This document shows positions 26,543-35,430 of a DNA stretch of 64,000 nt, piece by piece; position 1 is the first letter of the stretch, and each line of letters begins with the position of its first letter. The notes under the pieces were generated by a model that was given only the letters and a program-made list of their open reading frames with translations, searched no databases and was not told where the DNA came from. The stretch is from Aureispira sp. CCB-E (GTDB lineage: Bacteria; Bacteroidota; Bacteroidia; Chitinophagales; Saprospiraceae): positions 3,038,001 through 3,102,000 of the forward strand of contig NZ_CP133671.1 in the NCBI RefSeq assembly GCF_031326345.1. Direction: 5' to 3'. Both the position numbers and the translations under genes were made by a program.

Positions 26543-27082
26543 ATGTCTAGTTTAAGTAAACTCACTTTTTCAGTACGAAATGAAGGAACTTATCAGCTAA
26601 AAATTGAACGCATTCATCCTGATGCACCCTCTTTAGATTGGATAAATCAGCAAGAAGAAAAGACGGTTAAAGTAGTGCTATTATTTAGGACATTGATCTT
26701 TTTGGAATCAAACCATAGCGAGACGGGAAAAATTTCTAAATTGTATCAGTATGTTTTTTCCTTGTTATCTCCTTTTATAGAAGAAGAGTATGGAGAAATT
26801 CCCGAGTTGAATAAGTACACAGAAATAACAGAATATGGTAGCGATATACTAGAGGATATTGTGGATCAAGTTATTGTTTCTGTCAAGCAAATAGAAGCAG
26901 ATATAAATGATAATTGGGAAAAAGGACAAATCAAAAATTTTAATCCTTATAAAGAAAACGAAGGAGTTCCATTTGTAAGCTATGAAATAGTGTTATCTGA
27001 ACCGCTTCTTGAAAATATGGAAGAGTCATTGGTTTCAAAAAATGATTTTTCTCCATTGAGCATTTCTTGTAAATTCAAATAA
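26543..27082 (+). CDS. Hypothetical protein
   Basis: The start is taken at ATG 26543 rather than the TTG at 26486, giving 179 residues. The protein is acidic, with no signal peptide or membrane segment. It opens MSSLSKLTFSVRNEGTYQLKIERIHPD, a beta pattern, followed by helices. No family is recognised. It lies 33 bases upstream of the next orphan gene in the same direction, so the genes at 26543, 27116 and 27694 may form a small operon. Confidence 0.7.
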   Translation: MSSLSKLTFSVRNEGTYQLKIERIHPDAPSLDWINQQEEKTVKVVLLFRTLIFLESNHSETGKISKLYQYVFSLLSPFIEEEYGEIPELNKYTEITEYGSDILEDIVDQVIVSVKQIEADINDNWEKGQIKNFNPYKENEGVPFVSYEIVLSEPLLENMEESLVSKNDFSPLSISCKFK

Positions 27083-27115
27083 AATAATTCTAAGAATCAT
27101 TAATAGATTGACTAT

Positions 27116-27679
27116 ATGGGTGTTTTTATTTCTATGACTTGTGCTTTTGGAAAAAGTGAAGATGAGGTAACAAAATGTTTGAACGAATTTTTTCAATTAG
27201 AAAACGAGAATATTGGATTAACTGATATAGAGGTTTGCACTCGAAATACATCAGAGGAAAATTACAAAGTCACTATCTTGTATCCTTCGGGGTTCTATAA
27301 GTGGGATAATGCTTCTAAATATATTTCTGAAAAACTGAAAATTCCTGTTTTTTCGTTTCATATTCATGATGGTGATTTATGGATGTATCTCTTTTTTGAG
27401 AAAGGACAGCTTATCGATAAATTTAACCCTCTTCCAGATTATTGGGATAAAATAAGTAGTGAAGAAAGAAAAACATGGGAAGGGAAACCACAGGTTATAG
27501 CGGATAAAATAACAGGAGTTGAGGCATTTCAGATTAAGAAATACCTGACAAATTGGGACTATGACTCTGCTCTTAGGAAAGCTTATCCACAAGATGAATT
27601 TGAAAACGAAGCGTGGCAAGTAATAGATTTTATGGATAAATTGGGATTTGTATATCCATCTAATGATGGTATATTATAA
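27116..27679 (+). CDS. Hypothetical protein
   Basis: The 187-residue product looks cytoplasmic. Visible landmarks are an aromatic-rich centre (FSFHIHDGDLWMYLFFEKGQLIDKFNPLPDYW) and a C-terminal helical segment with AWQVIDFMDKLGFVYPS. The pattern resembles a group of widespread uncharacterised bacterial proteins of the same size, but no name can be given. It is followed after 14 bases by the SnoaL-like gene. Confidence 0.7.
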   Translation: MGVFISMTCAFGKSEDEVTKCLNEFFQLENENIGLTDIEVCTRNTSEENYKVTILYPSGFYKWDNASKYISEKLKIPVFSFHIHDGDLWMYLFFEKGQLIDKFNPLPDYWDKISSEERKTWEGKPQVIADKITGVEAFQIKKYLTNWDYDSALRKAYPQDEFENEAWQVIDFMDKLGFVYPSNDGIL

Positions 27680-27693
27680 AATAAAACAAAAAT

Positions 27694-28041
27694 ATGAACA
27701 CAAAAGAATTTGCCTTAAAATGGATAAAATCATGGAACTCTCATGATTTAGAAGATATTCTTAATCATTATTCTGAGGATATTGAAATTACAACCCCAAT
27801 GATAAAACTAGCAGGGGGGATAAATACGGGAACTCTTAAAGGTAAAACGGCTGTGGCTGCATACTGGAAAAAAGCATTGGAAAAAATTCCTGATTTGCAT
27901 TTTGAGCTGTTGGAAATAACAGAAAGTGTGCATTCAATTGCACTTTACTATAAGTCTGTGATGAACAAAAAATCAATTGAAGTAATGTTTTTTAATAAAG
28001 AAGGAAAAGTCAATAAAGTGATTGCGCATTATACATCATAA
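27694..28041 (+). CDS. SnoaL-like / NTF2-family protein
   Basis: The 115-residue protein has the typical opening of SnoaL-like folds (FALKWIKSWNSHDLEDILNHYSEDIEITTPM) and the following GKTAVAAYWKKALEKIPDLHFELLEI. The length is right for one cone-shaped alpha+beta domain. Such proteins act as small isomerases, hydrolases or ligand binders; the substrate cannot be told. It is probably co-transcribed with the gene 14 bases upstream. Confidence 0.85.
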   Translation: MNTKEFALKWIKSWNSHDLEDILNHYSEDIEITTPMIKLAGGINTGTLKGKTAVAAYWKKALEKIPDLHFELLEITESVHSIALYYKSVMNKKSIEVMFFNKEGKVNKVIAHYTS

Positions 28042-28282
28042 TTGAAAACAGCGAAGAACAAAGAGGCTGTATGGAATGGCACATTAGTATCGTTTTTGCC
28101 AATTTAAAATTTTGCAGGGCGTGTAAGTGGTTGTTTTATAGTTTGTTTTGGGAAAGGAGCTTTTTGGCAAGAAAACGCTATGTATAGAATTAATATTTTT
28201 CGAAATTTATAGTAGTAATATATTAAGCACTAACTTTATACGTGAAGTTGTAGAGTTAGAGAAACACTAAAAACGAAGAAAA

Positions 28283-28927
28283 ATGAAATATGTACTATTA
28301 CTTGTAACTCTATTGTTGTGTACAGTAGGGACAACCAATGCTCAAAATGGAAAGGGAAAAGGTGGAATGAAAGATATTGCAAACGAAGCTCAAGCAAAAG
28401 GAAAAGACAAAGCGTCTGAAATGAAAGCCAAAGGCAAAAATAAGGCTAAAAAAGAAGGGGCTAAGGTCGTTGGTGCCGATGTTGCTGATAAAGCTGTGGA
28501 AAAAGGAGATGACTTGGTTCAAAAGGGAAAGGATGTTGTTGTTGATAAAGTGAATAAGGATAAGGGGGATAAGGGGAACGGTAAAGTTAAGGCGAAAGAA
28601 GACAAAGGAAATGCTTATGGCAAGAATAAGGGAAACCTTTCAGGCAAAGAGTTTGGGCAAGCTAGAGCGACCGAAGCCAAAGCAACCAACCAAGCAAAAA
28701 AGAAAGAAGTTAAAACTTCGATTGAAAAGGGGCAAGAATCTGTAACCAAAGCAAAAGATAAAATTGCAGCTGCCAAAGATCAGTTAGAAAAAGATTTTGC
28801 TGCTAAAAAATTGACGAAGGATGAGTATGCTGCTAAAAAAAATAAGATTATCTTGATAGAAGAAAAAGCAGAAAAGCTTCAAAAAGAATTAAAAAAAGGC
28901 AAAGAAATTTCTCATAAATCAGAATAG
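28283..28927 (+). CDS. Secreted Lys/Ala-rich protein
   Basis: The product is 214 residues with a signal peptide ending TTNAQ (about 17-21). The rest is a highly charged, Lys-rich, Gly/Ala-containing sequence without hydrophobic core (KGKDKASEMKAKGKNKAKKEG). It has LEA-like 11-residue character, then a C-terminal coiled-coil-like helix (about 150-208). It is likely an unstructured, basic periplasmic or secreted protein. Binding to nucleic acid or to anionic polymers is possible but not shown. It is close to the small coiled-coil lipoprotein at 28986. Confidence 0.75.
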   Translation: MKYVLLLVTLLLCTVGTTNAQNGKGKGGMKDIANEAQAKGKDKASEMKAKGKNKAKKEGAKVVGADVADKAVEKGDDLVQKGKDVVVDKVNKDKGDKGNGKVKAKEDKGNAYGKNKGNLSGKEFGQARATEAKATNQAKKKEVKTSIEKGQESVTKAKDKIAAAKDQLEKDFAAKKLTKDEYAAKKNKIILIEEKAEKLQKELKKGKEISHKSE

Positions 28928-28985
28928 TAGTTGGCAGATAATAGCATTTAATATTAATGCCAATACGATTGAAAAAAAATACATT

Positions 28986-29189
28986 ATGAAACACCTGATA
29001 ACATTAACTTTAGTTGCCGTTGTTTTTTTTAGTTGCGGGAGTGAAAGTGTCGAAACAACTTCTGAAGTTTCTCCAGAACTAATCGAGGAAACAAAAACAT
29101 TAGAATCTGAAAATGAAGAACTGGAGGAAACCATTCAAAATATAGAGACTACTAGAAAAGAATTGGATGAGATGTTAGAAGATCTATAA
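28986..29189 (+). CDS. Small coiled-coil lipoprotein
   Basis: The 67-residue product has a lipobox VVFFSC (Cys17) and a mature part that is almost one acidic heptad-like helix (LIEETKTLESENEELEETIQNIETTRKELDEMLEDL). It resembles short Lpp-like envelope lipoproteins in design but not in sequence. It may be co-expressed with the Lys-rich protein 58 bases upstream; the two have opposite net charge. A terminator follows. Confidence 0.75.
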   Translation: MKHLITLTLVAVVFFSCGSESVETTSEVSPELIEETKTLESENEELEETIQNIETTRKELDEMLEDL

Positions 29190-29209
29190 GTTTTGTTCAA
29201 GATGAGTTG

Positions 29210-29245
29210 AGAGAGGCTGTTCAAAAAGGACAGCCTCTCTATTTA
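29210..29245 (+). terminator. Terminator after the small lipoprotein
   Basis: AGAGAGGCTGT pairs exactly with ACAGCCTCTCT around TCAAAAAGG, followed by ATTT. The poly-T tract is short. Confidence 0.75.
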
Positions 29246-29313
29246 CTAGAGGTTAGTGTTTCGCATTATTCTTGCATTAATCTTGATGTTTTAGAAGAAT
29301 TGATATACAAAAT

Positions 29314-30114
29314 ATGAATAAAAATACCTTAAATGACTTTTTTCTTTTTGCGATTGGTCAACTTAATGTGCAAGAAATAGAACAAATTATCTATCAACAC
29401 AACGATTTGGAGAATATACTAGAAGAAGAACTCTACATCGAGCTAATTTCATTTGACTTTAATCAAGCAGAAGCAAGAAAAACATTACTTGATTTTTTCC
29501 TAACATACCTTTTCTCTCAAGAGGATTTATTTTTATGGTCAAAAGAGTATTATGCGCCAATTATTGAGGAAATTAGTGCGTTTATTATCAATACCTACAA
29601 AAAATTACCGCTCGGTTTGTCAATTGATAAGCTAATCGACCAAAAGGAAAACTATTCTAAAAAAGAAGGACATGATCCTCATTACAAGCTCACCAAAGAA
29701 TTTGGAGAAGTGGAAGAAATGGGAGTGTATTATAAGCATAATAAAAATATACTAACCGGCCTTGTGCTAATATTTGAATCGCCACTTACTTTCTATTATA
29801 AAGAAATGCATGGGAACGATGGTTTGTTAGAGCATGCGATACAAAATGGCAAGGCTCAATTATACGCTGTAATACATAATTTAGTTTGCTCTAAAGTGAT
29901 TGATTATTTTAATTCAATTTTAGGAAAACCTTCTGTAGAACAAAATAATGATAGTGGTTTGTTTAACCAGCCTCATCATCAATATCACCTTTATAAATGG
30001 ACATTGCCAAATGCAGAAACAAATAATGACAGATTTCTATATTTGATGAAATATATAGACGATAGTACTTGGCATCAGATAAATGCGTTTATGAAAATAA
30101 GTTTGGTTGATTAA
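29314..30114 (+). CDS. Hypothetical protein
   Basis: The 266-residue product is acidic and mostly helical in the first half (LNVQEIEQIIYQHNDLENILEEELY). Aromatic-rich C-terminal half: YYKHNKNILTGLVLIFESPLTFYYKEMHGND and LYKWTLPNAETNNDRFLYLMKYIDDSTWHQINAFM. No signal peptide or known domain is recognised. The codon usage looks like its neighbours. Confidence 0.7.
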   Translation: MNKNTLNDFFLFAIGQLNVQEIEQIIYQHNDLENILEEELYIELISFDFNQAEARKTLLDFFLTYLFSQEDLFLWSKEYYAPIIEEISAFIINTYKKLPLGLSIDKLIDQKENYSKKEGHDPHYKLTKEFGEVEEMGVYYKHNKNILTGLVLIFESPLTFYYKEMHGNDGLLEHAIQNGKAQLYAVIHNLVCSKVIDYFNSILGKPSVEQNNDSGLFNQPHHQYHLYKWTLPNAETNNDRFLYLMKYIDDSTWHQINAFMKISLVD

Positions 30115-30238
30115 AGTCTACTGTTGTAGTGTTTTGGATTAGCTACTTCTCAAAATTAGTAAGTTGTTATGTGATATTACTCCGTTGATATTGAAAAAGA
30201 CTATATTTGCTGATCTTTGAACTTTACAACAACTTATT

Positions 30239-30335
30239 AACAATCGTTTATTACAACAATATAGTGACGGTAAGATCGGTTTGCCAGCTCACGAACGCAG
30301 GGAGTGACAACGCTAAGGAATCAACGAATTGTTTT
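30239..30335. repeat. MITE-like dispersed repeat, short copy (~97 bp)
   Basis: The ends AACAATCGTTTATT (30239-30252) and AATCAACGAATTGTT (30319-30333) are inverted with one gap and one mismatch. The inside has CAGCTCACGAACGCAGGGAG, a module of the longer copies. It ends about 10 bases upstream of the next start codon. Confidence 0.5.
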
Positions 30336-30343
30336 ATTAAAAT

Positions 30344-31939
30344 ATGTCTATGAAAAAGTTATTCTTTTGCCTATTTGTTTTGGTACATTATACTTTAAAT
30401 GCACAAATAAATCTTGAAAATGCTTATACCGATGGTTATGTACTTCGAGTTGATTTGGCAAATTCAGGTGAAAAATATTACCTTTTGGATGCACAAAATG
30501 CAGTGGCTAAATTTTACAATGCCAATCATACGCTTTGGAAAACGATCAATCTTTCTATTCCTACAGGAGCAACAATTAATGCAATTAATCATGTTTCAGA
30601 AAATGTAATTAATTCCGATAATTTGTTAGAGGTTGGCTATACTTTTTTTACTAATAGTGGGGGATTGATTTATGAAAGTCGCATTATTAACGAGGCAGGA
30701 ACAACACTTTTATCAATACCAAATGCTTCTTCCATTTTTGTGAGCCAAATGGGAGGTTTACAAGATAAAATCATTGCTACAATTCAAGGAGCTACTATCT
30801 CAAGTGAAGTTTATGGAATTCCTTCTTTAGCATTAGAACATACTTATACGGACGGCTATGTATCTCGCATTGACTTGGCAAATTCAGGTGAAAAATATTA
30901 TCTTTTAGACGCGCAAAATGCTGCAGCTAAACTTTACAATGCAGATTATACTTTTTGGAAAAGCATCAACCTTCCAATTCCTGTTGGAGCAATAATCAAT
31001 GGAATTAACCATGTTTCGGAAAATGTGATTAATTCGGATAATTTGCTAGAGGTTGGCTATACTTTTTTTACAAATGGAACAGGATTAGTGTATGAGAGTC
31101 GTATAATTAATGAGGCAGGAACAACACTTTTATCAATACCAAATGCTTCTTCCATTTTTGTGAGCCAAATGGGAGGTTTACAAGATAAAATCATTGCTAC
31201 AATTCATGGAGCAACGACCTCAAGTAAAGTCTATGGCATCCCTTCTTTAGCATTGGAACATACCTATACCGATGGTTATGTACTTCGAGTTGATTTGGCA
31301 AATTTAGGTGAAAAATATTACTTTTTGGATGCTCCGAATGCAACTGCTAAATTTTACAACGCTAATCATACACTTTGGAAAACAATAACGCTTCCTACTA
31401 CTACTGGAGCAACGATTAGTGGAATTAATCATGTTTCAAACAATGTGATTAATTCGGATAATTTGGTGGAGATTGGCTATACTTTTTTTACCAATAATGG
31501 AGGATTAGTTTATGAAAGTCGCATTATCAATGAGACAGGAACAACACTTTTATCAATTCCCAATGCATCATCGGCTTTTGTGAGTGAGATAGGAGGCTTA
31601 CAAAACAAAATTATAGCTGCAATACAAGGCACTACTTTATCAAGTGAAGTGTATGGAATCCCTTCTTTTGCTACATCTGTGTTAGGTATCGATTCAGATG
31701 TTTCTCTTTCAATTTATCCCAATCCAACCATTCATTTTTTGACAATAGACAATCGTGGGATAGGGATTAAAGACATGAATTTAGTCTCAAGCAATGGGGA
31801 GATCGTAAAAAGTATTCAATCTCCAAGGCAAAAGACAGTTGTTGACCTTAATGACCTTCCTATTGGTGTTTATTTCCTCATTGGAAAGGATCAGAAAGGA
31901 AATGTTTTTTCTAAAAAGTTAGTAAAGCAATCTTTTTAG
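30344..31939 (+). CDS. Secreted triple-repeat protein with T9SS sorting domain
   Basis: The 531-residue product has a signal peptide (KKLFFCLFVLVHYTLNAQ). A second ATG two codons later (30350) is an equally good start. Three tandem repeats of 140 residues follow (starting near 27, 167 and 307), each containing YTDGYVxRxDLANSGEKYYLLDA, FWKxI, GINHVSENVINSDNLLEVGYTFFT and SRIINEAGTTLLSIPNASS; these look like beta-propeller blades. The C-terminal sorting domain is LSIYPNPTIHFLTI ... LPIGVYFLI ... KKLVKQSF. It is exported by T9SS and likely surface-attached; ligand unknown. It is preceded by a short MITE-like repeat. Confidence 0.85.
   Translation: MSMKKLFFCLFVLVHYTLNAQINLENAYTDGYVLRVDLANSGEKYYLLDAQNAVAKFYNANHTLWKTINLSIPTGATINAINHVSENVINSDNLLEVGYTFFTNSGGLIYESRIINEAGTTLLSIPNASSIFVSQMGGLQDKIIATIQGATISSEVYGIPSLALEHTYTDGYVSRIDLANSGEKYYLLDAQNAAAKLYNADYTFWKSINLPIPVGAIINGINHVSENVINSDNLLEVGYTFFTNGTGLVYESRIINEAGTTLLSIPNASSIFVSQMGGLQDKIIATIHGATTSSKVYGIPSLALEHTYTDGYVLRVDLANLGEKYYFLDAPNATAKFYNANHTLWKTITLPTTTGATISGINHVSNNVINSDNLVEIGYTFFTNNGGLVYESRIINETGTTLLSIPNASSAFVSEIGGLQNKIIAAIQGTTLSSEVYGIPSFATSVLGIDSDVSLSIYPNPTIHFLTIDNRGIGIKDMNLVSSNGEIVKSIQSPRQKTVVDLNDLPIGVYFLIGKDQKGNVFSKKLVKQSF
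30421..31680 (+). repeat. Three in-frame 420-bp coding repeats
   Basis: The units start near 30421, 30841 and 31261, exactly 420 bases apart. Unit 1 resembles unit 3 at their 5' ends, whereas units 1 and 2 share long identical blocks at their 3' ends, a mosaic pattern suggestive of recombination. Confidence 0.75.
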
Positions 31940-32005
31940 AGAAGTAGGTATAATGTTCTTCATTAGAAGAACAGCCTAAAAAATGCGATACTTTAAAAAG
32001 TGTTC

Positions 32006-32602
32006 ATGAACATACAGACAATGAAGGAACAATTGATTAAAAATATCTCCAAACACATTAGGCTCTCTGTTCAAGAAATAGACTTATTCAAAACCTTTTG
32101 GACAGAGAAGAAGCTGGATAAAGGGGATTATTTATTGAGAAATGGGGCAACTTGTCGGACGGATAATTATATCGTTTCTGGATGTTTAAAAGCATTTTAC
32201 ATCAACTCAAATACAGGTCGAGAAGAGGTATTGTATTTTGCAATAGAAGATTGGTGGGCAACAGATATTGATAGTTTTCAAAAGCAAACACCTTCTATTT
32301 ATAATATTCAAGCATTAGAGGAAACTCAATTGCTTCAGATTAGCCATTATTCTTTTAATAGAATGTTGGAGCAAATGCCAAAGCTTGAAAAATATTTTCG
32401 AATTATCTTGGAAAGTTACCTAGGAAGTTTGCAAAGAAGAATTATCGAAAATAATCTCCTTGGTGCAGAACAACGATACATAGAATTTATAGAAAGATAC
32501 CCTCAAATTGCAAACAGAGTGCCTCAATATTTAATAGCTTCTTATTTAGGTATTTCTGCGGAATTTTTGAGTAGAATTCGACGCAAACAAAAAATTGATT
32601 GA
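32006..32602 (+). CDS. Crp/Fnr-family transcriptional regulator
   Basis: The ~198-residue protein has a cyclic-nucleotide-binding-like beta-roll in the N-terminal 115 residues (LDKGDYLLRNGATCRTDNYIVSGCLKAFYI). A helix and a C-terminal helix-turn-helix follow (QYLIASYLGISAEFLSRIRRK, about 177-196). Many Bacteroidota paralogues of this type do not bind cAMP and regulate stress or redox genes. The frame opens at a GTG (32000); ATGs at 32006 and 32021 are both possible starts. The azoreductase about 350 bases downstream, beyond a MITE, is a plausible target. Confidence 0.85.
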   Translation: MNIQTMKEQLIKNISKHIRLSVQEIDLFKTFWTEKKLDKGDYLLRNGATCRTDNYIVSGCLKAFYINSNTGREEVLYFAIEDWWATDIDSFQKQTPSIYNIQALEETQLLQISHYSFNRMLEQMPKLEKYFRIILESYLGSLQRRIIENNLLGAEQRYIEFIERYPQIANRVPQYLIASYLGISAEFLSRIRRKQKID

Positions 32603-32958
32603 ACTAGGTCAATTTTTTTTACATTTTAATTGGTGAATTTTGTTTTTTCTTAATTTATTAACTTTCTAACAATAGTTCGTTGAAACCACGCAGTAGCAGC
32701 GCAGTTGATAATCAACAAGTTGTAAATTTATTGCATTTTGTGTTAAAATTTTGATTATCAATCTAATATAAATGTGCTTTTTTGTCTTTTTGGTAGCTAA
32801 GCTTGCCGAGTAGGCTTGTGCTAGTAGCACAAAAGCCCAAGGTCATGACCGCAGGGAACTAGCCTTGCGCTCTCATGAGCGAACCGAGCATAGCGAGCTC
32901 ACGACCGTAGGGAGTAACAAAGCGAATAATAATCAACGAACTACTAAACAATAAAAGA
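32603..32958. other. Intergenic region almost filled by a MITE-like element
   Basis: It contains the dispersed repeat at 32669-32949 and no gene. Any promoter of the azoreductase gene must be inside or formed by the element. Confidence 0.5.
32669..32949. repeat. MITE-like dispersed repeat, copy 3 (~280 bp)
   Basis: The left end AACAATAGTTCGTTGA and right end TCAACGAACTACTA are inverted. The interior repeats modules of copies 1 and 2: GCAGTAGCAGCGCAGTTGAT, AATCAACAAGTTG, GCTTTTTTGTCTTTTTGGTA, GCGAGCTCACGACCGTAGGG. It stops about 10 bases before the start codon at 32959. Confidence 0.65.
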
Positions 32959-33585
32959 ATGAACAAGGTATTAATCATTAACGCAAGTGTAAGAGATGAG
33001 AGATCGCATAGTAGAAAATTAACACAAGTATTTATTCAGAATTGGCAAAAAAAGTACCCCAAGGATTTATTCACTTATAGAGAGGTTGGACTAAGCAATG
33101 TGCCGCCAATTGACGAAAAATGGATTGCGGGCGCATTTGTACCATTAGGGGATAGAACAGCGGAAAATCAAAAAGCGTTAAAATTTAGCAATGAATTGGT
33201 AAAGGAACTGAAAGAGAATGATGTTTATGTTCTTGGAACTCCAATGTATAATTGGTCAATTCCAAGTGGTTTAAAGGCGTATATTGATCAAATTATGCGC
33301 ATTAACGAAACTTGGAAATTTCGTTCAGGAAAACCAGATGGAGATTATATGGGCTTGCTTAAAAATAAAAAAATGTTCATTTTATCGAGTAGAGGAGATA
33401 CAGGATATGGGGAGAACGAAAAAAATGCCAACATGAATTTTCAAACAACCTATTTAAAATTTGTATTTGGAATGATGGGCGTTCAGAACGTGACTATTAT
33501 TTCTTTAGACAATGAGGAGTTTGGAGGTGAAATATTTGAGGAATCAAAAGCAGCTGTTTATCAAAAAATCAATTCCATTGAGTAA
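32959..33585 (+). CDS. azoR: FMN-dependent NAD(P)H:quinone oxidoreductase / azoreductase
   Basis: The 208-residue flavodoxin-like enzyme has the family opening VLIINASVRDERSHSRKLTQVF and FMN-binding loop PMYNWSIPSGLKAYIDQI (about 95-112). The second loop is SSRGDTGYG (about 142-150). AzoR-family enzymes use NADH to reduce azo dyes and quinones, usually protecting against electrophile stress. Length matches (about 200-210). It follows a Crp/Fnr-type regulator, a frequent pairing, but its leader is occupied by a MITE-like element. The next orphan gene starts within 20 bases, suggesting an operon. Confidence 0.85.
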   Translation: MNKVLIINASVRDERSHSRKLTQVFIQNWQKKYPKDLFTYREVGLSNVPPIDEKWIAGAFVPLGDRTAENQKALKFSNELVKELKENDVYVLGTPMYNWSIPSGLKAYIDQIMRINETWKFRSGKPDGDYMGLLKNKKMFILSSRGDTGYGENEKNANMNFQTTYLKFVFGMMGVQNVTIISLDNEEFGGEIFEESKAAVYQKINSIE

Positions 33586-33602
33586 ATGGGGTGAAAAAAT
33601 AT

Positions 33603-34253
33603 ATGAGGATGTTTCAACGAATCAAGCAGTTTTTTGCGAAGCAGAATAAGGAGGTCATGACTGAATCTACCACTGCATTTAATGGTGTTAATTGTGAGTG
33701 GTTGGTATTAAAATCAAAAAATACAGAAGAAGTTGCCCATTTTTTAGAGTTGGATAATATCAAGCCAATGCATGGAACGATTGGGATTCAGCAATTATAC
33801 TCCAAACGAAATTGTATTTATATTACACCTCCAATTGAAGGTTGGGTAGTTATTATGGGCGCTGGATTATTGGCAACAGGAGAAGGCATTCAAGTGTTGT
33901 TGCCAAAACTTAGTGTGCGATTTCAAGAAGCCTACTTCTTTAAAAACTACGATACTGGAGATACCTATTGCTGGATGAAAGCTATTAAAGGAACAATAGA
34001 AAGAAGTTTTACTTATTGTCTGGAACTAGGGGAGTGGTCTAGCATCGGAAGGCTTACGGCAATTGAGCAAACTCTGAATATAAATGCTTTTATTGATTCG
34101 TTAAATTCCAACGAAGAAGTCGACGATATTTATATTGATATTAATACTGTAATTGCAATTGCTGATAATTGGTCAATTTCTACTACGAAAATAGATGCTA
34201 TTAGGTATTTAAAAGAATTGGGGTGCTCTGGTGAACTTCTTAAAAGGCGTTGA
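33603..34253 (+). CDS. Hypothetical protein
   Basis: The frame opens at GTG 33591, but ATG 33603 is the more likely start (216 residues). The protein resembles an uncharacterised bacterial family with the pattern NCEWLVLKSKNTEEVAHFL...IYITPPIEGWVVIMGAGL, then RFQEAYFFKNYDTGDTYCWMKAIKG and a C-terminal VIAIADNWSISTT. No function is known. It lies directly behind the azoreductase gene, so co-transcription is likely. Confidence 0.7.
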   Translation: MRMFQRIKQFFAKQNKEVMTESTTAFNGVNCEWLVLKSKNTEEVAHFLELDNIKPMHGTIGIQQLYSKRNCIYITPPIEGWVVIMGAGLLATGEGIQVLLPKLSVRFQEAYFFKNYDTGDTYCWMKAIKGTIERSFTYCLELGEWSSIGRLTAIEQTLNINAFIDSLNSNEEVDDIYIDINTVIAIADNWSISTTKIDAIRYLKELGCSGELLKRR

Positions 34254-34316
34254 AATAAAGGGATTAGATATGTTATTATTTCGTAGCTAACTGTTGAATG
34301 ATAAAACGAATATTTT

Positions 34317-35360
34317 ATGAAATTTAGTGTTTGGATTTTAATTTTTCATCTTCTCATTTCTTGTGATATAGACAAACCGAAAAAACAAGATGTCCACGCT
34401 GCTTTGTTGTCAAAAATTGACTCAGTTATCAGTCAGCAAAAATTTAATGGCGTAATTTTGGCTGCTGTTGATACAACCGTCCTATATTCTAAAGCCATTG
34501 GATTTTCAGATTTAGAAAATAAGGTTAAAATGGATTTGGATGACCAGTTTATTATTGGCTCCATAAGCAAGCAAATAACGGCTGTACTGATTTTAAGAGA
34601 ATATGAGAATGGTAACATTGGGCTTGATGATACAATCAGTCAATATTTGACAGCCATCAACCAAGCTTGGATAAAGGAGGTGACCATCCATCAACTGTTG
34701 ACGCATACTCATGGAATTGTTGCTTTAGATCAGCCTTTAGAATTCAAACAAGGTTCTCAATTTCGTTATTCGCAAATCGGTTACGAACTATTAGCGCAAG
34801 TACTTGAAAATGTTACGGGCAAAAGTTTTGAGAAGTTATTAACTGAATTTTTTGAGGCGTGTGGCTTGAAAAATACATTTCATCCAAACAATACCAAATA
34901 TAAACATCTTGTAAAGGGGTATGAAGCAAACGAAAAAGGCGATTTAGTTTATAGGACGACTAGTTTAAACAATTATGTTCCTGCTGGTAGTATGATTTCC
35001 AATGCAATGGATCTAAAAAAATGGAATGAAATGTTATATTCAGGGCAATTGGTTACCAAAGAAACCCTAAAACTCATGACTACAAAGTACGCTACTAGGG
35101 TACATCCAATTTTTGAAACAGTAGCTTATGGTTATGGTTTGCTTTTTAAAGATGGTGAACAGAGTGTCCAAGTTGGAGCCTTAGGTTATGCGCCAGGATT
35201 TGTTTCGGCTTGTTATCATTATCCACAAACTAACATGAATCTCGTTGTTTTAGAAAATACAGCAAATAATTTGAACGACTTTAAGCAAACGTTTGTCGTA
35301 CATACAGAGATTATGAAATTAATGAAAAAAGAATGTTTGGTAATTGGAGATAGGATGTAG
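34317..35360 (+). CDS. Serine hydrolase of the beta-lactamase/PBP fold (lipoprotein)
   Basis: The 347-residue product starts with a lipoprotein signal (LLISC, Cys16). The catalytic SxxK is S82-I-S-K85 and the second motif is Y151-S-Q in place of the usual YxN. The context FRYSQIGYELLAQVLENVTGKSF is typical of class C/beta-lactamase-related esterases (PF00144). Substrates may be peptidoglycan peptides, esters or D-amino-acid peptides; it is probably not a true beta-lactamase. It is attached to the envelope, and 64 bases separate it from the upstream orphan. Confidence 0.85.
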   Translation: MKFSVWILIFHLLISCDIDKPKKQDVHAALLSKIDSVISQQKFNGVILAAVDTTVLYSKAIGFSDLENKVKMDLDDQFIIGSISKQITAVLILREYENGNIGLDDTISQYLTAINQAWIKEVTIHQLLTHTHGIVALDQPLEFKQGSQFRYSQIGYELLAQVLENVTGKSFEKLLTEFFEACGLKNTFHPNNTKYKHLVKGYEANEKGDLVYRTTSLNNYVPAGSMISNAMDLKKWNEMLYSGQLVTKETLKLMTTKYATRVHPIFETVAYGYGLLFKDGEQSVQVGALGYAPGFVSACYHYPQTNMNLVVLENTANNLNDFKQTFVVHTEIMKLMKKECLVIGDRM

Positions 35361-35430
35361 TGGTTGAAACGAAAATCTGAACTGCTTTTTTCTTTTAACT
35401 CGAATATTAACTCTTTCAGAAATACTCAAA

